A stretch of 64,000 nt of DNA from Xylanimonas cellulosilytica (lineage in GTDB: Bacteria; Actinomycetota; Actinomycetes; Actinomycetales; Actinomycetaceae), in assembly GCA_001072465.1 (NCBI GenBank), contig JVKM01000030.1, positions 1-64,000 on the forward strand, in the 5' to 3' direction. The translations under genes were made by a program, and so were the position numbers. This document shows positions 51,072 through 60,883 of this stretch, in pieces (within the stretch, counting starts at the first letter, position 1; each line of letters starts with the position of its first letter). The notes under the pieces are model-generated. The model worked only from the letters and a program-made list of their open reading frames with translations. It had not been told where the DNA came from and ran no database searches.

Positions 51072-51778
51072 GCTACACACCCGACACCCTGGCACGCCTG
51101 CAGGCGGATGCCGCGCAGATCATCGCCCGCTACCCGGACGGTCACTCGCGCTCCGCGCTGCTGCCGATGCTGCACCTGATCCAGTCCGTCGACGGCTACG
51201 TCAGCCCGGACGGCATCGACTTCATCTCGGCCACGCTGGACCTGCCCCGCGCAGAGATCAGCGCCGTCGCGACCTTCTACACGCAGTACAAGCGTCACCC
51301 CACCGGTGAGTACCTGGTGGGCGTGTGCACGAACGCGCTGTGCGCCGTCATGGGCGGCGACGAGATCTGGGAAAAGGTCTCCGAGAAGGTCGGCGTCGGC
51401 AGCGACGAGACCAGCGAAGACGGCAAGATCACGCTCGAGCGCATCGAGTGCAACGCGGCGTGCGACTACGCGCCCGTCGTCATGGTCAACTGGGAATTCT
51501 TCGACAACCAGAGCCCCGAGTCGGCGCTGGCCATGATCGACGACATCCAGGCCGGCCGCGACATCCACCCGACGCGCGGCCCCATCGTGGCCCCCACGTT
51601 CAAGGAGAACGAGCGCGTCCTGGCCGGCTTCCTGGACGGCCACGAGAACGAAGGCCCCTCCGCGGGTCGCGCCACCCTGCTGGGCCGCGAGATCGCCGCG
51701 GCGAACGGCTGGACTGAGCCGGTTGCCGTCGAGGTCGCCGACGAGGCCACTGACACGAAGGGAGAAGAGGCGAAGTGA
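51068..51778 (+). CDS. nuoE: NADH-quinone oxidoreductase subunit E
   Basis: The 236-residue subunit has the thioredoxin-like fold with 2Fe-2S cluster N1a; ligands are in VCTNALCAV and [14 protein letters not shown]. The C-terminal 60 residues are an acidic extension beyond the usual domain. Part of the NADH-dehydrogenase module with nuoF and nuoG. Confidence 0.94.
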   Translation: MSYTPDTLARLQADAAQIIARYPDGHSRSALLPMLHLIQSVDGYVSPDGIDFISATLDLPRAEISAVATFYTQYKRHPTGEYLVGVCTNALCAVMGGDEIWEKVSEKVGVGSDETSEDGKITLERIECNAACDYAPVVMVNWEFFDNQSPESALAMIDDIQAGRDIHPTRGPIVAPTFKENERVLAGFLDGHENEGPSAGRATLLGREIAAANGWTEPVAVEVADEATDTKGEEAK

Positions 51779-53079
51779 GCACCGCATACGTTGCGCCCGG
51801 ACCGCTGACCCCGATCCTCACCAACGGGTGGGGAGAGGAGCGTTCCTGGACGCTGGACTCCTACCGGAGCCGCGGAGGCTACCAGGGCCTCGAAAAGGCC
51901 CGCACCATGGAGCCCGCCGACATCGTGCAGGCCGTCAAGGACTCCGGTCTACGAGGGCGTGGTGGCGCAGGCTTCCCGTCCGGCCTCAAGTGGTCCTTCC
52001 TGCCCCCGGCCGACGGTGGCCCCCGCTACCTCGTGGTGAACGCCGACGAGTCGGAGCCGGGTACCTGCAAGGACATCCCGCTCATCATGGGCAACCCGCA
52101 CGTCCTCATTGAGGGCATCGCGATCACGTCGCGCGCCATCGGCTGTGACCACGCGTTCGTCTACCTGCGCGGCGAGGTCACCCACGTGTACCGCCGCCTG
52201 CTGGAGGCCGTGCGCGAGGCGACCGAGGCCGGCGTGCTCGGCGACCTGCGCATCACCGCTCACGCGGGTGCCGGCGCCTACATCTGCGGTGAGGAGACGG
52301 CTCTGCTGGACTCCCTCGAAGGACGCCGAGGCCACCCGCGCCTCAAGCCCCCGTTCCCCGCGGTCGCCGGTCTGTACGCCCGTCCCACGGTCGTCAACAA
52401 CGTCGAGACCATCGCTCAGGTGGCGGGTATCTTCCGCAACTCGCCCGAGTGGTTCGCCTCGATGGGCACCGAAAAGTCCAAGGGCCACGGCATCTTCTCC
52501 GTGTCGGGTCACGTGAACAACCCCGGCCAGTTCGAGGCCCCCTTCGGCATCACGATGCGCGAGCTCATCGAGATGGCGGGCGGCATCCGCGACGGCCACA
52601 AGCTGAAGTTCTGGACCCCCGGTGGCTCCTCCACCCCGATCTTCACCGAAGACGAGCTGGACACGCCCCTCGACTACGAGTCCGTGGGTGCGGCCGGTTC
52701 GATGCTGGGTACGCGTGCCCTGCAGGTGTTCGACGAGACCGTCTCGGTCGTCCGCGTCATCACCCGCTGGTCCGAGTTCTACCAGCACGAGTCCTGCGGT
52801 AAGTGCACGCCCTGTCGCGAAGGCACCTACTGGATGAAGCAAATCATGCTGCGTCTCGAGCGAGGCGAGGGTCGCCCCGGCGACGTCGACCTGCTCGACG
52901 AGATCGCACACAACATTGCGGGCCGTAGCTTCTGCCCGCTTGGCGACGCCGCAGCAACCCCGATCATGTCGGGCATCAAGCGCTTCCGCGACGAGTTCGA
53001 GGCCGGCCTCACTACGCCTGCCCGCGAGCTTTTCCCCTACGAGGCGTCCGCTAACTACGCGCGAGGAGGTGGCCGATGA
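51775..53079 (+). CDS. nuoF: NADH-quinone oxidoreductase subunit F
   Basis: The 434-residue subunit binds NADH and FMN and carries cluster N3. It shows GRGGAGFPSGLKW, GAYICGEETALLDSLEG, and the cluster motif ESCGKCTPCREG with the distal cysteine in SFCPLGD. It overlaps nuoE and nuoG by four bases each. Confidence 0.95.
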   Translation: MSTAYVAPGPLTPILTNGWGEERSWTLDSYRSRGGYQGLEKARTMEPADIVQAVKDSGLRGRGGAGFPSGLKWSFLPPADGGPRYLVVNADESEPGTCKDIPLIMGNPHVLIEGIAITSRAIGCDHAFVYLRGEVTHVYRRLLEAVREATEAGVLGDLRITAHAGAGAYICGEETALLDSLEGRRGHPRLKPPFPAVAGLYARPTVVNNVETIAQVAGIFRNSPEWFASMGTEKSKGHGIFSVSGHVNNPGQFEAPFGITMRELIEMAGGIRDGHKLKFWTPGGSSTPIFTEDELDTPLDYESVGAAGSMLGTRALQVFDETVSVVRVITRWSEFYQHESCGKCTPCREGTYWMKQIMLRLERGEGRPGDVDLLDEIAHNIAGRSFCPLGDAAATPIMSGIKRFRDEFEAGLTTPARELFPYEASANYARGGGR

Positions 53080-55637
53080 GCGACGCACCCAACATGATCG
53101 ACGTCACCATCGACGACGTTCAGGTTTCTGTTCCCCAGGGCACGCTCGTGATCCGCGCGGCCGAGCAGGCCGGCATCCGGATTCCGCGTTTCTGTGACCA
53201 CCCGCTGCTGGCCCCGGTGGCCGCATGCCGCCAGTGCCTCGTGGAGGTCGGCATGCCCGACCGCAACACGGGCGAGCTGCGCTTCATGCCCAAGCCCCAG
53301 CCCTCGTGTGCACAGACCGTCACCCCGGGCATGGTCGTCAAGACCCAGCACACCTCCGAGGTCGTCGACCGCGCCCAGCGCGGCGTCATGGAGTTCCTGC
53401 TCATCAACCACCCGCTGGACTGCCCGGTCTGCGACAAGGGCGGCGAGTGCCCCCTGCAGAACCAGGCACTGACGGAGGGTCGCGGCAAGTCCCGCTTCAC
53501 CGACGCCAAGCGCACGTTCAAGAAGCCGCTGCGCCTGACCTCCCAGATCCTGCTGGATCGCGAGCGCTGCATCCTGTGCCAGCGCTGCGTGCGCTTCGGC
53601 AAGGAGATCTCGGGCGACGTGTTCATGGACCTGCAGGGTCGTGGCGGCGGCACCGCCCCCACGGAGCACCACTACTTCATGGGCGAGCAGGTGGGCGGCT
53701 TCGACTCGACCACGCTCGACTTCTTCGACCCGAAGGCCAAGGAGGCCTCGACCTCGTCCCTGTCGTCCCCGTACGGCACGGACGCGATCGTCGGTTCCAT
53801 CAATGAGGGTGAGCTTTCCGTCGCTGAGCGCGACGTGTCGGGCCGCGCCTTCGCGTCCTACTTCTCGGGCAACATCATCCAGATCTGCCCGGTCGGCGCC
53901 CTGACCGCCGCGTCCTACCGCTTCCGCGCGCGTCCCTTCGACCTCGTGTCGACGGCGGCCGTGACCGAGCACGACGCGTCGGGCTCCGCGATCCGCCAGG
54001 ATGTGCGCCGCGGCGAGGTCGTGCGTCGCATGAGTGGCAACGACCCCGAGGTCAACGAAGAGTGGATCACCGACAAGGACCGCTTCGCCTTCGAATGGGA
54101 CAAGGTCGATCGCCTGACCACCCCGCTCGTGCGCGAGGACGGCAAGCTGGTTCCCACCTCGTGGTCCGACGCGCTCGACCGCGTCCGTCAGGGTCTCGAG
54201 CAGGCGGGTTCGTCCGTGGGCTTCCTGCCCGGCGGCCACCTCACCTTCGAGGATGCCTGGGCCTGGTCGAAGTTCGCGCGCACCGTCGTCGGCTCCGACT
54301 CGATCGACTTCCGTTCGCGTCGTTCCAGCGAGGAAGAGCGTTCGTTCCTGGCCTCGCACGTGGCGGGCTCCGGCCTCGAGACCACGTACGCGGACCTGGA
54401 GAGCGCGGGTCAGGTGCTGCTGGTCGCCCTCGAGCCCGAGGACGAGTGTGGCGCCATGTTCCTGCGCCTGCGTAAGGCCACGCGTAAGTCGGGCCTGAAG
54501 GTCGCGACCGTCGCGCCCTTCACCTCCGCGGGTTCGCGCAAGATGAAGGCTCGCCTCCTGCACGCCGCCCCCGGCTCCGAGCCGGGCGTCGTGGATGCGA
54601 TCGCGGCAGGCGGCGCCTACGCCGACGTGGCCGAGGCGCTGTCCGGCGGCATCGTCCTCGTGGGCGAGCGCGCCGCGCAGACCCCCGGCCTGCTCTCCGC
54701 CGTCGTCGCTCTGGCCGAGCGCACGGGCGCCCGCCTCGCGTGGGTCCCGCGCCGCGCCGGTGACCGCGCCGCCGTCGAGGCCGGCCTCCTCCCGGGTCTG
54801 CTTCCCTTCGGCCGCGGCCTCGACGAGGCCGGCGCGCAGTCCCTCGGTTGGGGCGAGCTGCCCGCCCGTGGCCTCGACGCCGAGCAGATGATCGAGGCCG
54901 CTGCCTCCGGTGAGCTCCAGGCTCTCGTCGTCGGCGGCGTTGACGTCCGCGACTTCGACGAGCCCGCCGCCGTGCGCGAAGCCCTCGAAGAGGTTCCTTT
55001 CCTCGTGTCCCTCGAGGTTCGCGCCTCGGAGATCACCGATCGCGCGGACGTTGTCCTGCCGGTGGCTCCCGCGGTCGAAAAGAACGGCACCTACATCAAC
55101 TGGGAAGGCCGCCTGCGCCCCTTCGGTCAGGCCCGCTCGGCAACGTCCCTCACGGACCGCGACGTGCTCGTGCGCCTCACCGAGGAGTTCGACCTCGACC
55201 TGGGCATCACCGCCCTGGCCGACCTCTACGAGGAAGTCAACCCCCTCATGGAGTGGGACGGCGCCCCGCAGGAGTTCACGCCGGTGTCGGCGCAGGCTCC
55301 CGCTGCAGCCGGTAAGGGTCAGGTCGTTCTGGCCTCCCACAAGCCCATGATCGACGCCGGTCGTCTCCAGGATGGCGCTCCGTGGCTGGCCGGTTCGGCC
55401 CGCCGCCCCGTCGTTCTGGCCTCGGCCGCGACGCTGGCCGCCGCCGGCATCGCCCCCGGCGCCGACGCGACGCTCGAAACTGAGCGTGGCACGATCACCC
55501 TCCCGGCCGCCATCGCGGACCTGCCCGACTCCGTCGCGTGGGTGCCCGAGTGCTCGACCGGCTCCGTTATTCACGAAAACCTCGGCGGTGCCGGCACCGT
55601 CGCGACCCTGCGCGCCACGCAGGAGGTGGCACGATGA
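53076..55637 (+). CDS. nuoG: NADH-quinone oxidoreductase subunit G
   Basis: The 853-residue subunit begins with a 2Fe-2S ferredoxin domain (PRFCDHPLLAPVAACRQCLVEV). Next come the HPLDCPVCDKGGECPLQN and CILCQRCVRFGKEI cluster motifs and CPVGAL, then a molybdopterin-like fold without evidence of a bound cofactor. The length suits actinobacterial NuoG. The C-terminus overlaps nuoH by four bases. Confidence 0.94.
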   Translation: MSDAPNMIDVTIDDVQVSVPQGTLVIRAAEQAGIRIPRFCDHPLLAPVAACRQCLVEVGMPDRNTGELRFMPKPQPSCAQTVTPGMVVKTQHTSEVVDRAQRGVMEFLLINHPLDCPVCDKGGECPLQNQALTEGRGKSRFTDAKRTFKKPLRLTSQILLDRERCILCQRCVRFGKEISGDVFMDLQGRGGGTAPTEHHYFMGEQVGGFDSTTLDFFDPKAKEASTSSLSSPYGTDAIVGSINEGELSVAERDVSGRAFASYFSGNIIQICPVGALTAASYRFRARPFDLVSTAAVTEHDASGSAIRQDVRRGEVVRRMSGNDPEVNEEWITDKDRFAFEWDKVDRLTTPLVREDGKLVPTSWSDALDRVRQGLEQAGSSVGFLPGGHLTFEDAWAWSKFARTVVGSDSIDFRSRRSSEEERSFLASHVAGSGLETTYADLESAGQVLLVALEPEDECGAMFLRLRKATRKSGLKVATVAPFTSAGSRKMKARLLHAAPGSEPGVVDAIAAGGAYADVAEALSGGIVLVGERAAQTPGLLSAVVALAERTGARLAWVPRRAGDRAAVEAGLLPGLLPFGRGLDEAGAQSLGWGELPARGLDAEQMIEAAASGELQALVVGGVDVRDFDEPAAVREALEEVPFLVSLEVRASEITDRADVVLPVAPAVEKNGTYINWEGRLRPFGQARSATSLTDRDVLVRLTEEFDLDLGITALADLYEEVNPLMEWDGAPQEFTPVSAQAPAAAGKGQVVLASHKPMIDAGRLQDGAPWLAGSARRPVVLASAATLAAAGIAPGADATLETERGTITLPAAIADLPDSVAWVPECSTGSVIHENLGGAGTVATLRATQEVAR

Positions 55638-56962
55638 CACTCGCACCCTTCGCAGTCCCGGAGTACACCGCCGCGGACTTCAGCCAGGAAACCTGGTGGC
55701 TCAGCCTCATCAAGGCCGTGTTCATCATCGTCTTCCTGATCGCCAACGTGCTCCTCGCCCTGTGGGTTGAGCGCCGAGGCCTGGGCCGCATGCAGACGCG
55801 TCCCGGCCCGAACGTCGCGGGCCCCCTCGGCCTGTTCCAGGCGTTCGCCGACGCCGGCAAGCTCCTTTTCAAGGAGGACATGTGGACCCGCCGGGCCGAG
55901 AGGTTCCTGTACTTCCTGGCCCCCGCGATCGCGGCGTTCGCAGCGTTCAGCGTCTACGCGGTCATCCCCATGGGCCCGAACGTGAAGATCGGTGAGATCT
56001 CGACGCCGCTGCAGCTGGCCGACATGCCCGTCGCCTCCCTGTACATCCTGGCGATTGCGTCGCTGGGCCTGTACGGCATCGTCCTGGGTGGTTGGTCGAC
56101 CCGCTCGACCCTGCCGCTGTACGGCGCCGTGCGTTCCTCCGCGCAGGTCATCTCCTACGAACTGGCCATGGGCCTGTCCCTCGTGAGTGTGTTCCTCATG
56201 TCGGGCTCCATGTCCACCTCGCAGATCGTCGCAGCCCAGGGACAGTTCTGGTGGGCATTCACCCTCTTCCCGGCATTCGTTATCTACTGCATCAGCGCCG
56301 TCGGTGAAGTCAACCGTCTTCCCTTCGACCTCCCCGAGGCCGAAGGCGAGATCGTCGCCGGTCACATGACCGAGTACTCGTCGATGAAGTTCGGCTGGTA
56401 CTACCTGTCCGAGTACGTCAACATGCTCAACGTCTCGGCCGTGGCCACCACGATGTTCGCCGGTGGATGGCACGCCCCGTGGCCGCTGTCCCACATCGAG
56501 TTCCTCAACTCCGGCTGGTGGGGCCTGCTCTGGTTCTTCCTGAAGATCTGGTTCTTCATGTTCCTGATGATCTGGACGCGCGCCACGCTGCTGCGCTTCC
56601 GCTACGACCAGTTCATGAACCTCGGCTGGAAGCGCCTCATGCCCATCGCCCTGGGCTGGCTCGTGCTCGTCGCCCTGGTGCGCGGCATCACCCAGTTCGT
56701 GGCGCTGCCCAACCACGTCCTCTTCGGTGGCGTCGGTGTCCTCTTCCTGATCGCCCTGGCGATCATCTGGCTCACCGACAAGCCCGAGCCCGAGGAGATC
56801 CCCGCCGCCGAGCGCGAATACACCGGCTTCGAGGACGGATTCCCCGTCCCGCCGCTGCCCGGACAGACCCCCGTTGCCTCGCCGCGAGGCCTCGCCACTA
56901 TTGAGGGCGAGCTGGCCCCGGCCGCGGCAATCGACAGCCCGAAGGAGTCCACCGATGAGTGA
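55634..56962 (+). CDS. nuoH: NADH-quinone oxidoreductase subunit H
   Basis: The 442-residue membrane subunit joins the peripheral and membrane arms at the quinone entrance. It has eight predicted helices with [34 protein letters not shown] and the acidic loop before the last helices. A C-terminal hydrophilic tail of about 60 residues ([12 protein letters not shown] onward) is longer than in E. coli. GGAGG precedes ATG 55634, which overlaps the end of nuoG. Confidence 0.95.
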   Translation: MTLAPFAVPEYTAADFSQETWWLSLIKAVFIIVFLIANVLLALWVERRGLGRMQTRPGPNVAGPLGLFQAFADAGKLLFKEDMWTRRAERFLYFLAPAIAAFAAFSVYAVIPMGPNVKIGEISTPLQLADMPVASLYILAIASLGLYGIVLGGWSTRSTLPLYGAVRSSAQVISYELAMGLSLVSVFLMSGSMSTSQIVAAQGQFWWAFTLFPAFVIYCISAVGEVNRLPFDLPEAEGEIVAGHMTEYSSMKFGWYYLSEYVNMLNVSAVATTMFAGGWHAPWPLSHIEFLNSGWWGLLWFFLKIWFFMFLMIWTRATLLRFRYDQFMNLGWKRLMPIALGWLVLVALVRGITQFVALPNHVLFGGVGVLFLIALAIIWLTDKPEPEEIPAAEREYTGFEDGFPVPPLPGQTPVASPRGLATIEGELAPAAAIDSPKESTDE

Positions 56963-57605
56963 GAAGACCACCGACGAGGAAATGCTCTTCGAGCATGACC
57001 CCAAGGGTGCGTTCGCCCAGTTCGTCGCGCCCATGGCCGGCTATGGAGTCACCATGGCTTCCTTCTTCCGGCCCACCGTCACCGAGCAGTACCCGCGCGA
57101 ACCCGCGCGTGTCATGCCCCGCTTCCACGGTCGTCACCAGCTCAACCGCTACGACGACGGCCTGGAAAAGTGCGTCGGCTGCGAGCTGTGCGCCTGGGCG
57201 TGCCCCGCTGACGCGATCTTCGTCGAGGCCGCCTCGAATACGCCCGAGGAGCAGTATTCTGCGGGCGAGCGTTACGGCCGCGTCTACCAGATCAACTACC
57301 TGCGCTGCATCTTCTGCGGTATGTGCATCGAGGCGTGCCCCACGCGCGCCCTGACGATGACGAACGACTTCGAAATCGCCAAGTACACCCGCGAGGACGA
57401 CATCTACGAGAAGGAAGACCTCCTGGTCCCGCTCTCCGATGGCATGCTTGCAGCGCCCCACCCCATGGTCGAGGGTAAGAACGACATCGACTACTACCGC
57501 GGGGAAGTCACCGGCCCCACCGCCGCCCAGGTTGACTGGGTGGCGAGCCGCCGCCCCGACGACCCCTCCCTCAAGACGGTACGAGTCGCCGAGGAGGCAC
57601 ACTGA
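56955..57605 (+). CDS. nuoI: NADH-quinone oxidoreductase subunit I
   Basis: The 216-residue ferredoxin-like subunit carries two 4Fe-4S clusters (N6a, N6b), with [12 protein letters not shown] and [12 protein letters not shown]. The start ATG 56955 lies inside the last codons of nuoH; a longer frame from 56874 is an overlap artefact. It shares one base with nuoJ. Confidence 0.95.
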   Translation: MSEKTTDEEMLFEHDPKGAFAQFVAPMAGYGVTMASFFRPTVTEQYPREPARVMPRFHGRHQLNRYDDGLEKCVGCELCAWACPADAIFVEAASNTPEEQYSAGERYGRVYQINYLRCIFCGMCIEACPTRALTMTNDFEIAKYTREDDIYEKEDLLVPLSDGMLAAPHPMVEGKNDIDYYRGEVTGPTAAQVDWVASRRPDDPSLKTVRVAEEAH

Positions 57606-58582
57606 TGAACCTGTCCAACGGTTGGCCCATGATGGGGTCAACGGGGGAGATCATCCTCTTCGCATGCACGGCCATTGTCATGGTCGCCTGCGCTCTGGGT
57701 GTCCTCTTCTTCAAGAAGGCCGCGCACTCGGTCATCTGCATGGTCGGCGTCATGCTCGGCCTGGCAGTCCTGTACATCGCGAATAGCGCTCCCTTCCTGG
57801 GCGTCGCGCAGATCGTCGTGTACACCGGCGCGATCATGATGCTGTTCCTCTTCGTCATCATGCTGATCGGTATCGGTACGTCCGACGACTACGCCCGCCA
57901 GAGTCGCGGCGCGATCGTGGCGGCGGTGCTCGGTGGCCTCGGCCTGATCGTCATCGTCACGACGGCGATCCTCAAGGCCGTGCCCGCTCCGCACAAGCCC
58001 GTCGAGGTTGACCCCTACTCCAACCAGCCGATCACCGACCTGGCGAGCACGCTGTTCCAGGAGCACTGGCTGAGCATGGAGCTCGCCGGCGGCCTGCTGA
58101 TCACGGCCGCTGTCGGCGCGATGCTGCTGACCCACTCTGATCGCCTCACCCCGAAGGCCGACCAGTTCGAGACGGCCCGTAACAAGATGCGCGCCTTCGC
58201 CGAGAAGGGTGCTCGCATCGGCCAGCTGCCCGCCCCCGGTGTCTACGCCCAGTCGAACGCGGCCGACGTGCCCGCCGTCTCCGGCGAGACCCTCGGCCCG
58301 GTCGACGAGTCGGTGCCTCGAGTCCTGCGCGTGCGCGGCCTCGCCCGCACGATCGGCGAGGTCACCCCGGAGGTCTCCGAGCAGCTCGCCCTCGCGCGTA
58401 CCACGGCGGCCGACGCCTCCGAGGTCGACGAGTCGCCCTACACCATCGGGCGCACGCCCGACGTCCCCCGCTCCGGCGCCTTCGGCATGCCCGGCGCGGA
58501 CGCGCCCACCGGTCTGGCCCAGCCCCGAGCCCGCAAGGCGCGCACCACCACCCCCATTGAGAAGAAGGAGGAGAGCAAGTGA
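57605..58582 (+). CDS. nuoJ: NADH-quinone oxidoreductase subunit J with long C-terminal extension
   Basis: The first 180 residues of this 325-residue protein are the five-helix NuoJ core, including [18 protein letters not shown]. The remaining 145 residues are hydrophilic, with Pro/Ala/Glu-rich stretches and a basic end ([18 protein letters not shown]). Related actinobacterial NuoJ proteins also have tails, but this is long. The role of the extension is unknown. It overlaps nuoK by four bases. Confidence 0.93.
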   Translation: MNLSNGWPMMGSTGEIILFACTAIVMVACALGVLFFKKAAHSVICMVGVMLGLAVLYIANSAPFLGVAQIVVYTGAIMMLFLFVIMLIGIGTSDDYARQSRGAIVAAVLGGLGLIVIVTTAILKAVPAPHKPVEVDPYSNQPITDLASTLFQEHWLSMELAGGLLITAAVGAMLLTHSDRLTPKADQFETARNKMRAFAEKGARIGQLPAPGVYAQSNAADVPAVSGETLGPVDESVPRVLRVRGLARTIGEVTPEVSEQLALARTTAADASEVDESPYTIGRTPDVPRSGAFGMPGADAPTGLAQPRARKARTTTPIEKKEESK

Positions 58583-58878
58583 GCCTCGCCTGGTACCTCA
58601 TCCTTGCGGGTGTGCTGTTCGCCATCGGTGCGACCACGGTCCTCGTGCGCCGCAGTGCGGTCATCGCGCTCATGGGCGTCGAAATGATGCTCAACGCCGC
58701 GAACCTCGTCCTCGTGACGTTCTCGCGCATTAACTCCAACGTTGACGGCGAGATCATGGCGTTCTTCGTCATGGTCGTCGCGGCCGCCGAAGTCGTCGTC
58801 GGCCTGTCGATCATCGTGTCCATCTATCGTTCGCGCTCGACCACGAGCATGGACGATCTGAACCTGCTGAAGAACTGA
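58579..58878 (+). CDS. nuoK: NADH-quinone oxidoreductase subunit K
   Basis: The 99-residue three-helix subunit has membrane glutamates in [14 protein letters not shown] and [13 protein letters not shown] that form part of the proton path. GTG start within the nuoJ stop. Confidence 0.95.
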   Translation: MSLAWYLILAGVLFAIGATTVLVRRSAVIALMGVEMMLNAANLVLVTFSRINSNVDGEIMAFFVMVVAAAEVVVGLSIIVSIYRSRSTTSMDDLNLLKN

Positions 58879-58893
58879 GGGAGGACGTAACTC

Positions 58894-60870
58894 ATGACCA
58901 CCTTCATCTCCCCGCAGGCTCTCTCCGTCTATGAGACGGTCGCGCCCACCGGAGTCGCCGCCTACGCGTGGCTGCTCATCCTCATCCCGCTGGCCAGCGC
59001 AGGCCTGCTCCTGCTGCTGGGCCGCGCCTCGGACAAGTGGGGCCACCTGCTGGCGACCCTCGCGTCCTGGTCGACTTTCGTCGTCGGCGCTCTGATCGCC
59101 GCCCAGATGTGGAACGCTCCTGTGGACGCGCAACGCTTCGGCCAGACGCTGTTCACCTGGATCCCCGCCGGTGACTTCACCGTCGACTTTGGTCTCCTCG
59201 TGGACCCGCTGTCGATCACGTTCGTCATCCTGGTGACCTTCGTCGGTTCGCTCATCCACGTGTACGCGATCGCCTACATGGAGCACGACGCGGCCCGCCG
59301 TCGCTTCTTCGCCTACCTGAACTTCTTCATCGCGGCGATGCTGACCCTGGTCCTCGCGGACTCCTACGCCGGCCTCTTCGCCGGTTGGGAAGGCGTGGGC
59401 CTGGCGTCCTACCTGCTGATCGGCTTCTGGAACCACGTCCCCGCCTACGCGGTGGCCGCCAAGAAGGCGTTCGTCATGAACCGTGTCGGCGACATGGGCA
59501 TGCTGATCGCCATGATGGCGATGGTCGCCTCCTTCCACTCGGTGTCCTTCTCCGTCGTCTCTTCCCAGGTCGAGTCGATCCCCGCGGCGTCCGCGACGGT
59601 TATCGGATTCTTCCTGCTGGTTGCCGCCTGCGGTAAGTCCGCCCAGTTCCCGCTGCAGGCGTGGCTGGGCGACGCCATGGCTGGCCCGACCCCCGTCTCC
59701 GCGCTCATTCACGCGGCCACGATGGTTACCGCCGGCGTCTACCTGATCGTCCGTTCCGGCGACGTCTTCTGGGCCGCCCCCATCGCGGCGACCGCCGTCG
59801 CCATCATCGGTGCGATCACGCTCCTCTTCGGCGCGATCGTCGGTTGCGCGAAGGACGACATGAAGAAGGTCCTCGCCGCCTCCACCATGAGCCAGATCGG
59901 CTACATGATGCTGGGCGCGGGCCTGGGCCCCATCGGCTGGGCGTTCTCGATCTTCCACCTCTTCACCCACGGCTTCTTCAAGGCCCTCATGTTCCTCGGA
60001 GCCGGTTCCGTCATGCACGGCATGGGCGACCAGGTGAACATGCGTCGCTTCGGCGCCCTGCGCGGCGCCATGAAGGTTACGTGGCTGACGTTCATGATGG
60101 GCTGGCTTGCCATCCTCGGCGTTCCGCCGTTCTCCGGCTACTGGTCGAAGGACAAGATCATCGAGGCCGCCTTCAGCGCCGACAGCTTCGGAGGCAACAT
60201 TGCCCTGTGGGCTGGCTGGGTCTACGGCCCCATCGCGATGATCGGCGCGGGCATCACCGCGTTCTACATGTCGCGCCTCTTCTTCATGACGTTCCACGGT
60301 AAGGCCCGCTGGACCACCGAGGCCGAGGGCGCGCCCGTGCACCCGCACGAGTCCGGCCCCCTCATGACGATCCCGATGATCATCCTCGCGATCGGCGCGG
60401 TCGTCCTCGGCGGCGCCCTGTCCGTCGGTAACACCTTCACCGAGTGGCTGGTCCCCTCGATCGGTCACGTCATGCACGGTGACCCCGTCCTCAACGAGTA
60501 CGTCATTCAGGGAGCCACCCTCGCCCTCGTCATCCTCGGCGCGGTTATCGCGTGGATGAAGTACGGGCGCGACGAGGTTCCCACCTCCGTCCCCGCAGGC
60601 AACGCCCTGACCGAGGCCGCACGTCGCGACCTCTACCAGGACACCGTCAACGAGACCCTGTTCATGATGCCCGCCAAGGGCCTCGTCACCGTCGCGACCG
60701 TCGGCGATGCGGGCGCCATCGACGGTGCGCTGAACGGCCTCGGCGCCGGCTCGCAGCTGCTCGGACGCATCGTCGGCATCACCCAGAACGGCCTCGTGCG
60801 CACGTACGCCGCCTACATCCTGGGTGGCGTCATCCTCGCCCTGGCCATCGTCCTCGGATTCAGGCTGTAA
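58894..60870 (+). CDS. nuoL: NADH-quinone oxidoreductase subunit L
   Basis: The 658-residue antiporter-like subunit is the terminal proton pump and carries the long lateral helix at its C-terminus. Conserved features include the GWEGVGLASYLLIGFW glutamate, the KKAFVMNRVGD segment, GKSAQFPLQAWLGDAMAGPTPVSALIHAATMV and the lysine in KDDMKKVLAASTMSQIGYM. A ribosome site (GGAGGACG) precedes the ATG. Confidence 0.95.
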   Translation: MTTFISPQALSVYETVAPTGVAAYAWLLILIPLASAGLLLLLGRASDKWGHLLATLASWSTFVVGALIAAQMWNAPVDAQRFGQTLFTWIPAGDFTVDFGLLVDPLSITFVILVTFVGSLIHVYAIAYMEHDAARRRFFAYLNFFIAAMLTLVLADSYAGLFAGWEGVGLASYLLIGFWNHVPAYAVAAKKAFVMNRVGDMGMLIAMMAMVASFHSVSFSVVSSQVESIPAASATVIGFFLLVAACGKSAQFPLQAWLGDAMAGPTPVSALIHAATMVTAGVYLIVRSGDVFWAAPIAATAVAIIGAITLLFGAIVGCAKDDMKKVLAASTMSQIGYMMLGAGLGPIGWAFSIFHLFTHGFFKALMFLGAGSVMHGMGDQVNMRRFGALRGAMKVTWLTFMMGWLAILGVPPFSGYWSKDKIIEAAFSADSFGGNIALWAGWVYGPIAMIGAGITAFYMSRLFFMTFHGKARWTTEAEGAPVHPHESGPLMTIPMIILAIGAVVLGGALSVGNTFTEWLVPSIGHVMHGDPVLNEYVIQGATLALVILGAVIAWMKYGRDEVPTSVPAGNALTEAARRDLYQDTVNETLFMMPAKGLVTVATVGDAGAIDGALNGLGAGSQLLGRIVGITQNGLVRTYAAYILGGVILALAIVLGFRL

Positions 60871-60883
60871 GGGGTACACGACA

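Noticed and set aside
53055-55646. 863-codon open frame on the minus strand opposite nuoG
   Set aside because: Antisense to a clear NuoG with iron-sulfur motifs; the translation has no recognisable domain and biased composition.
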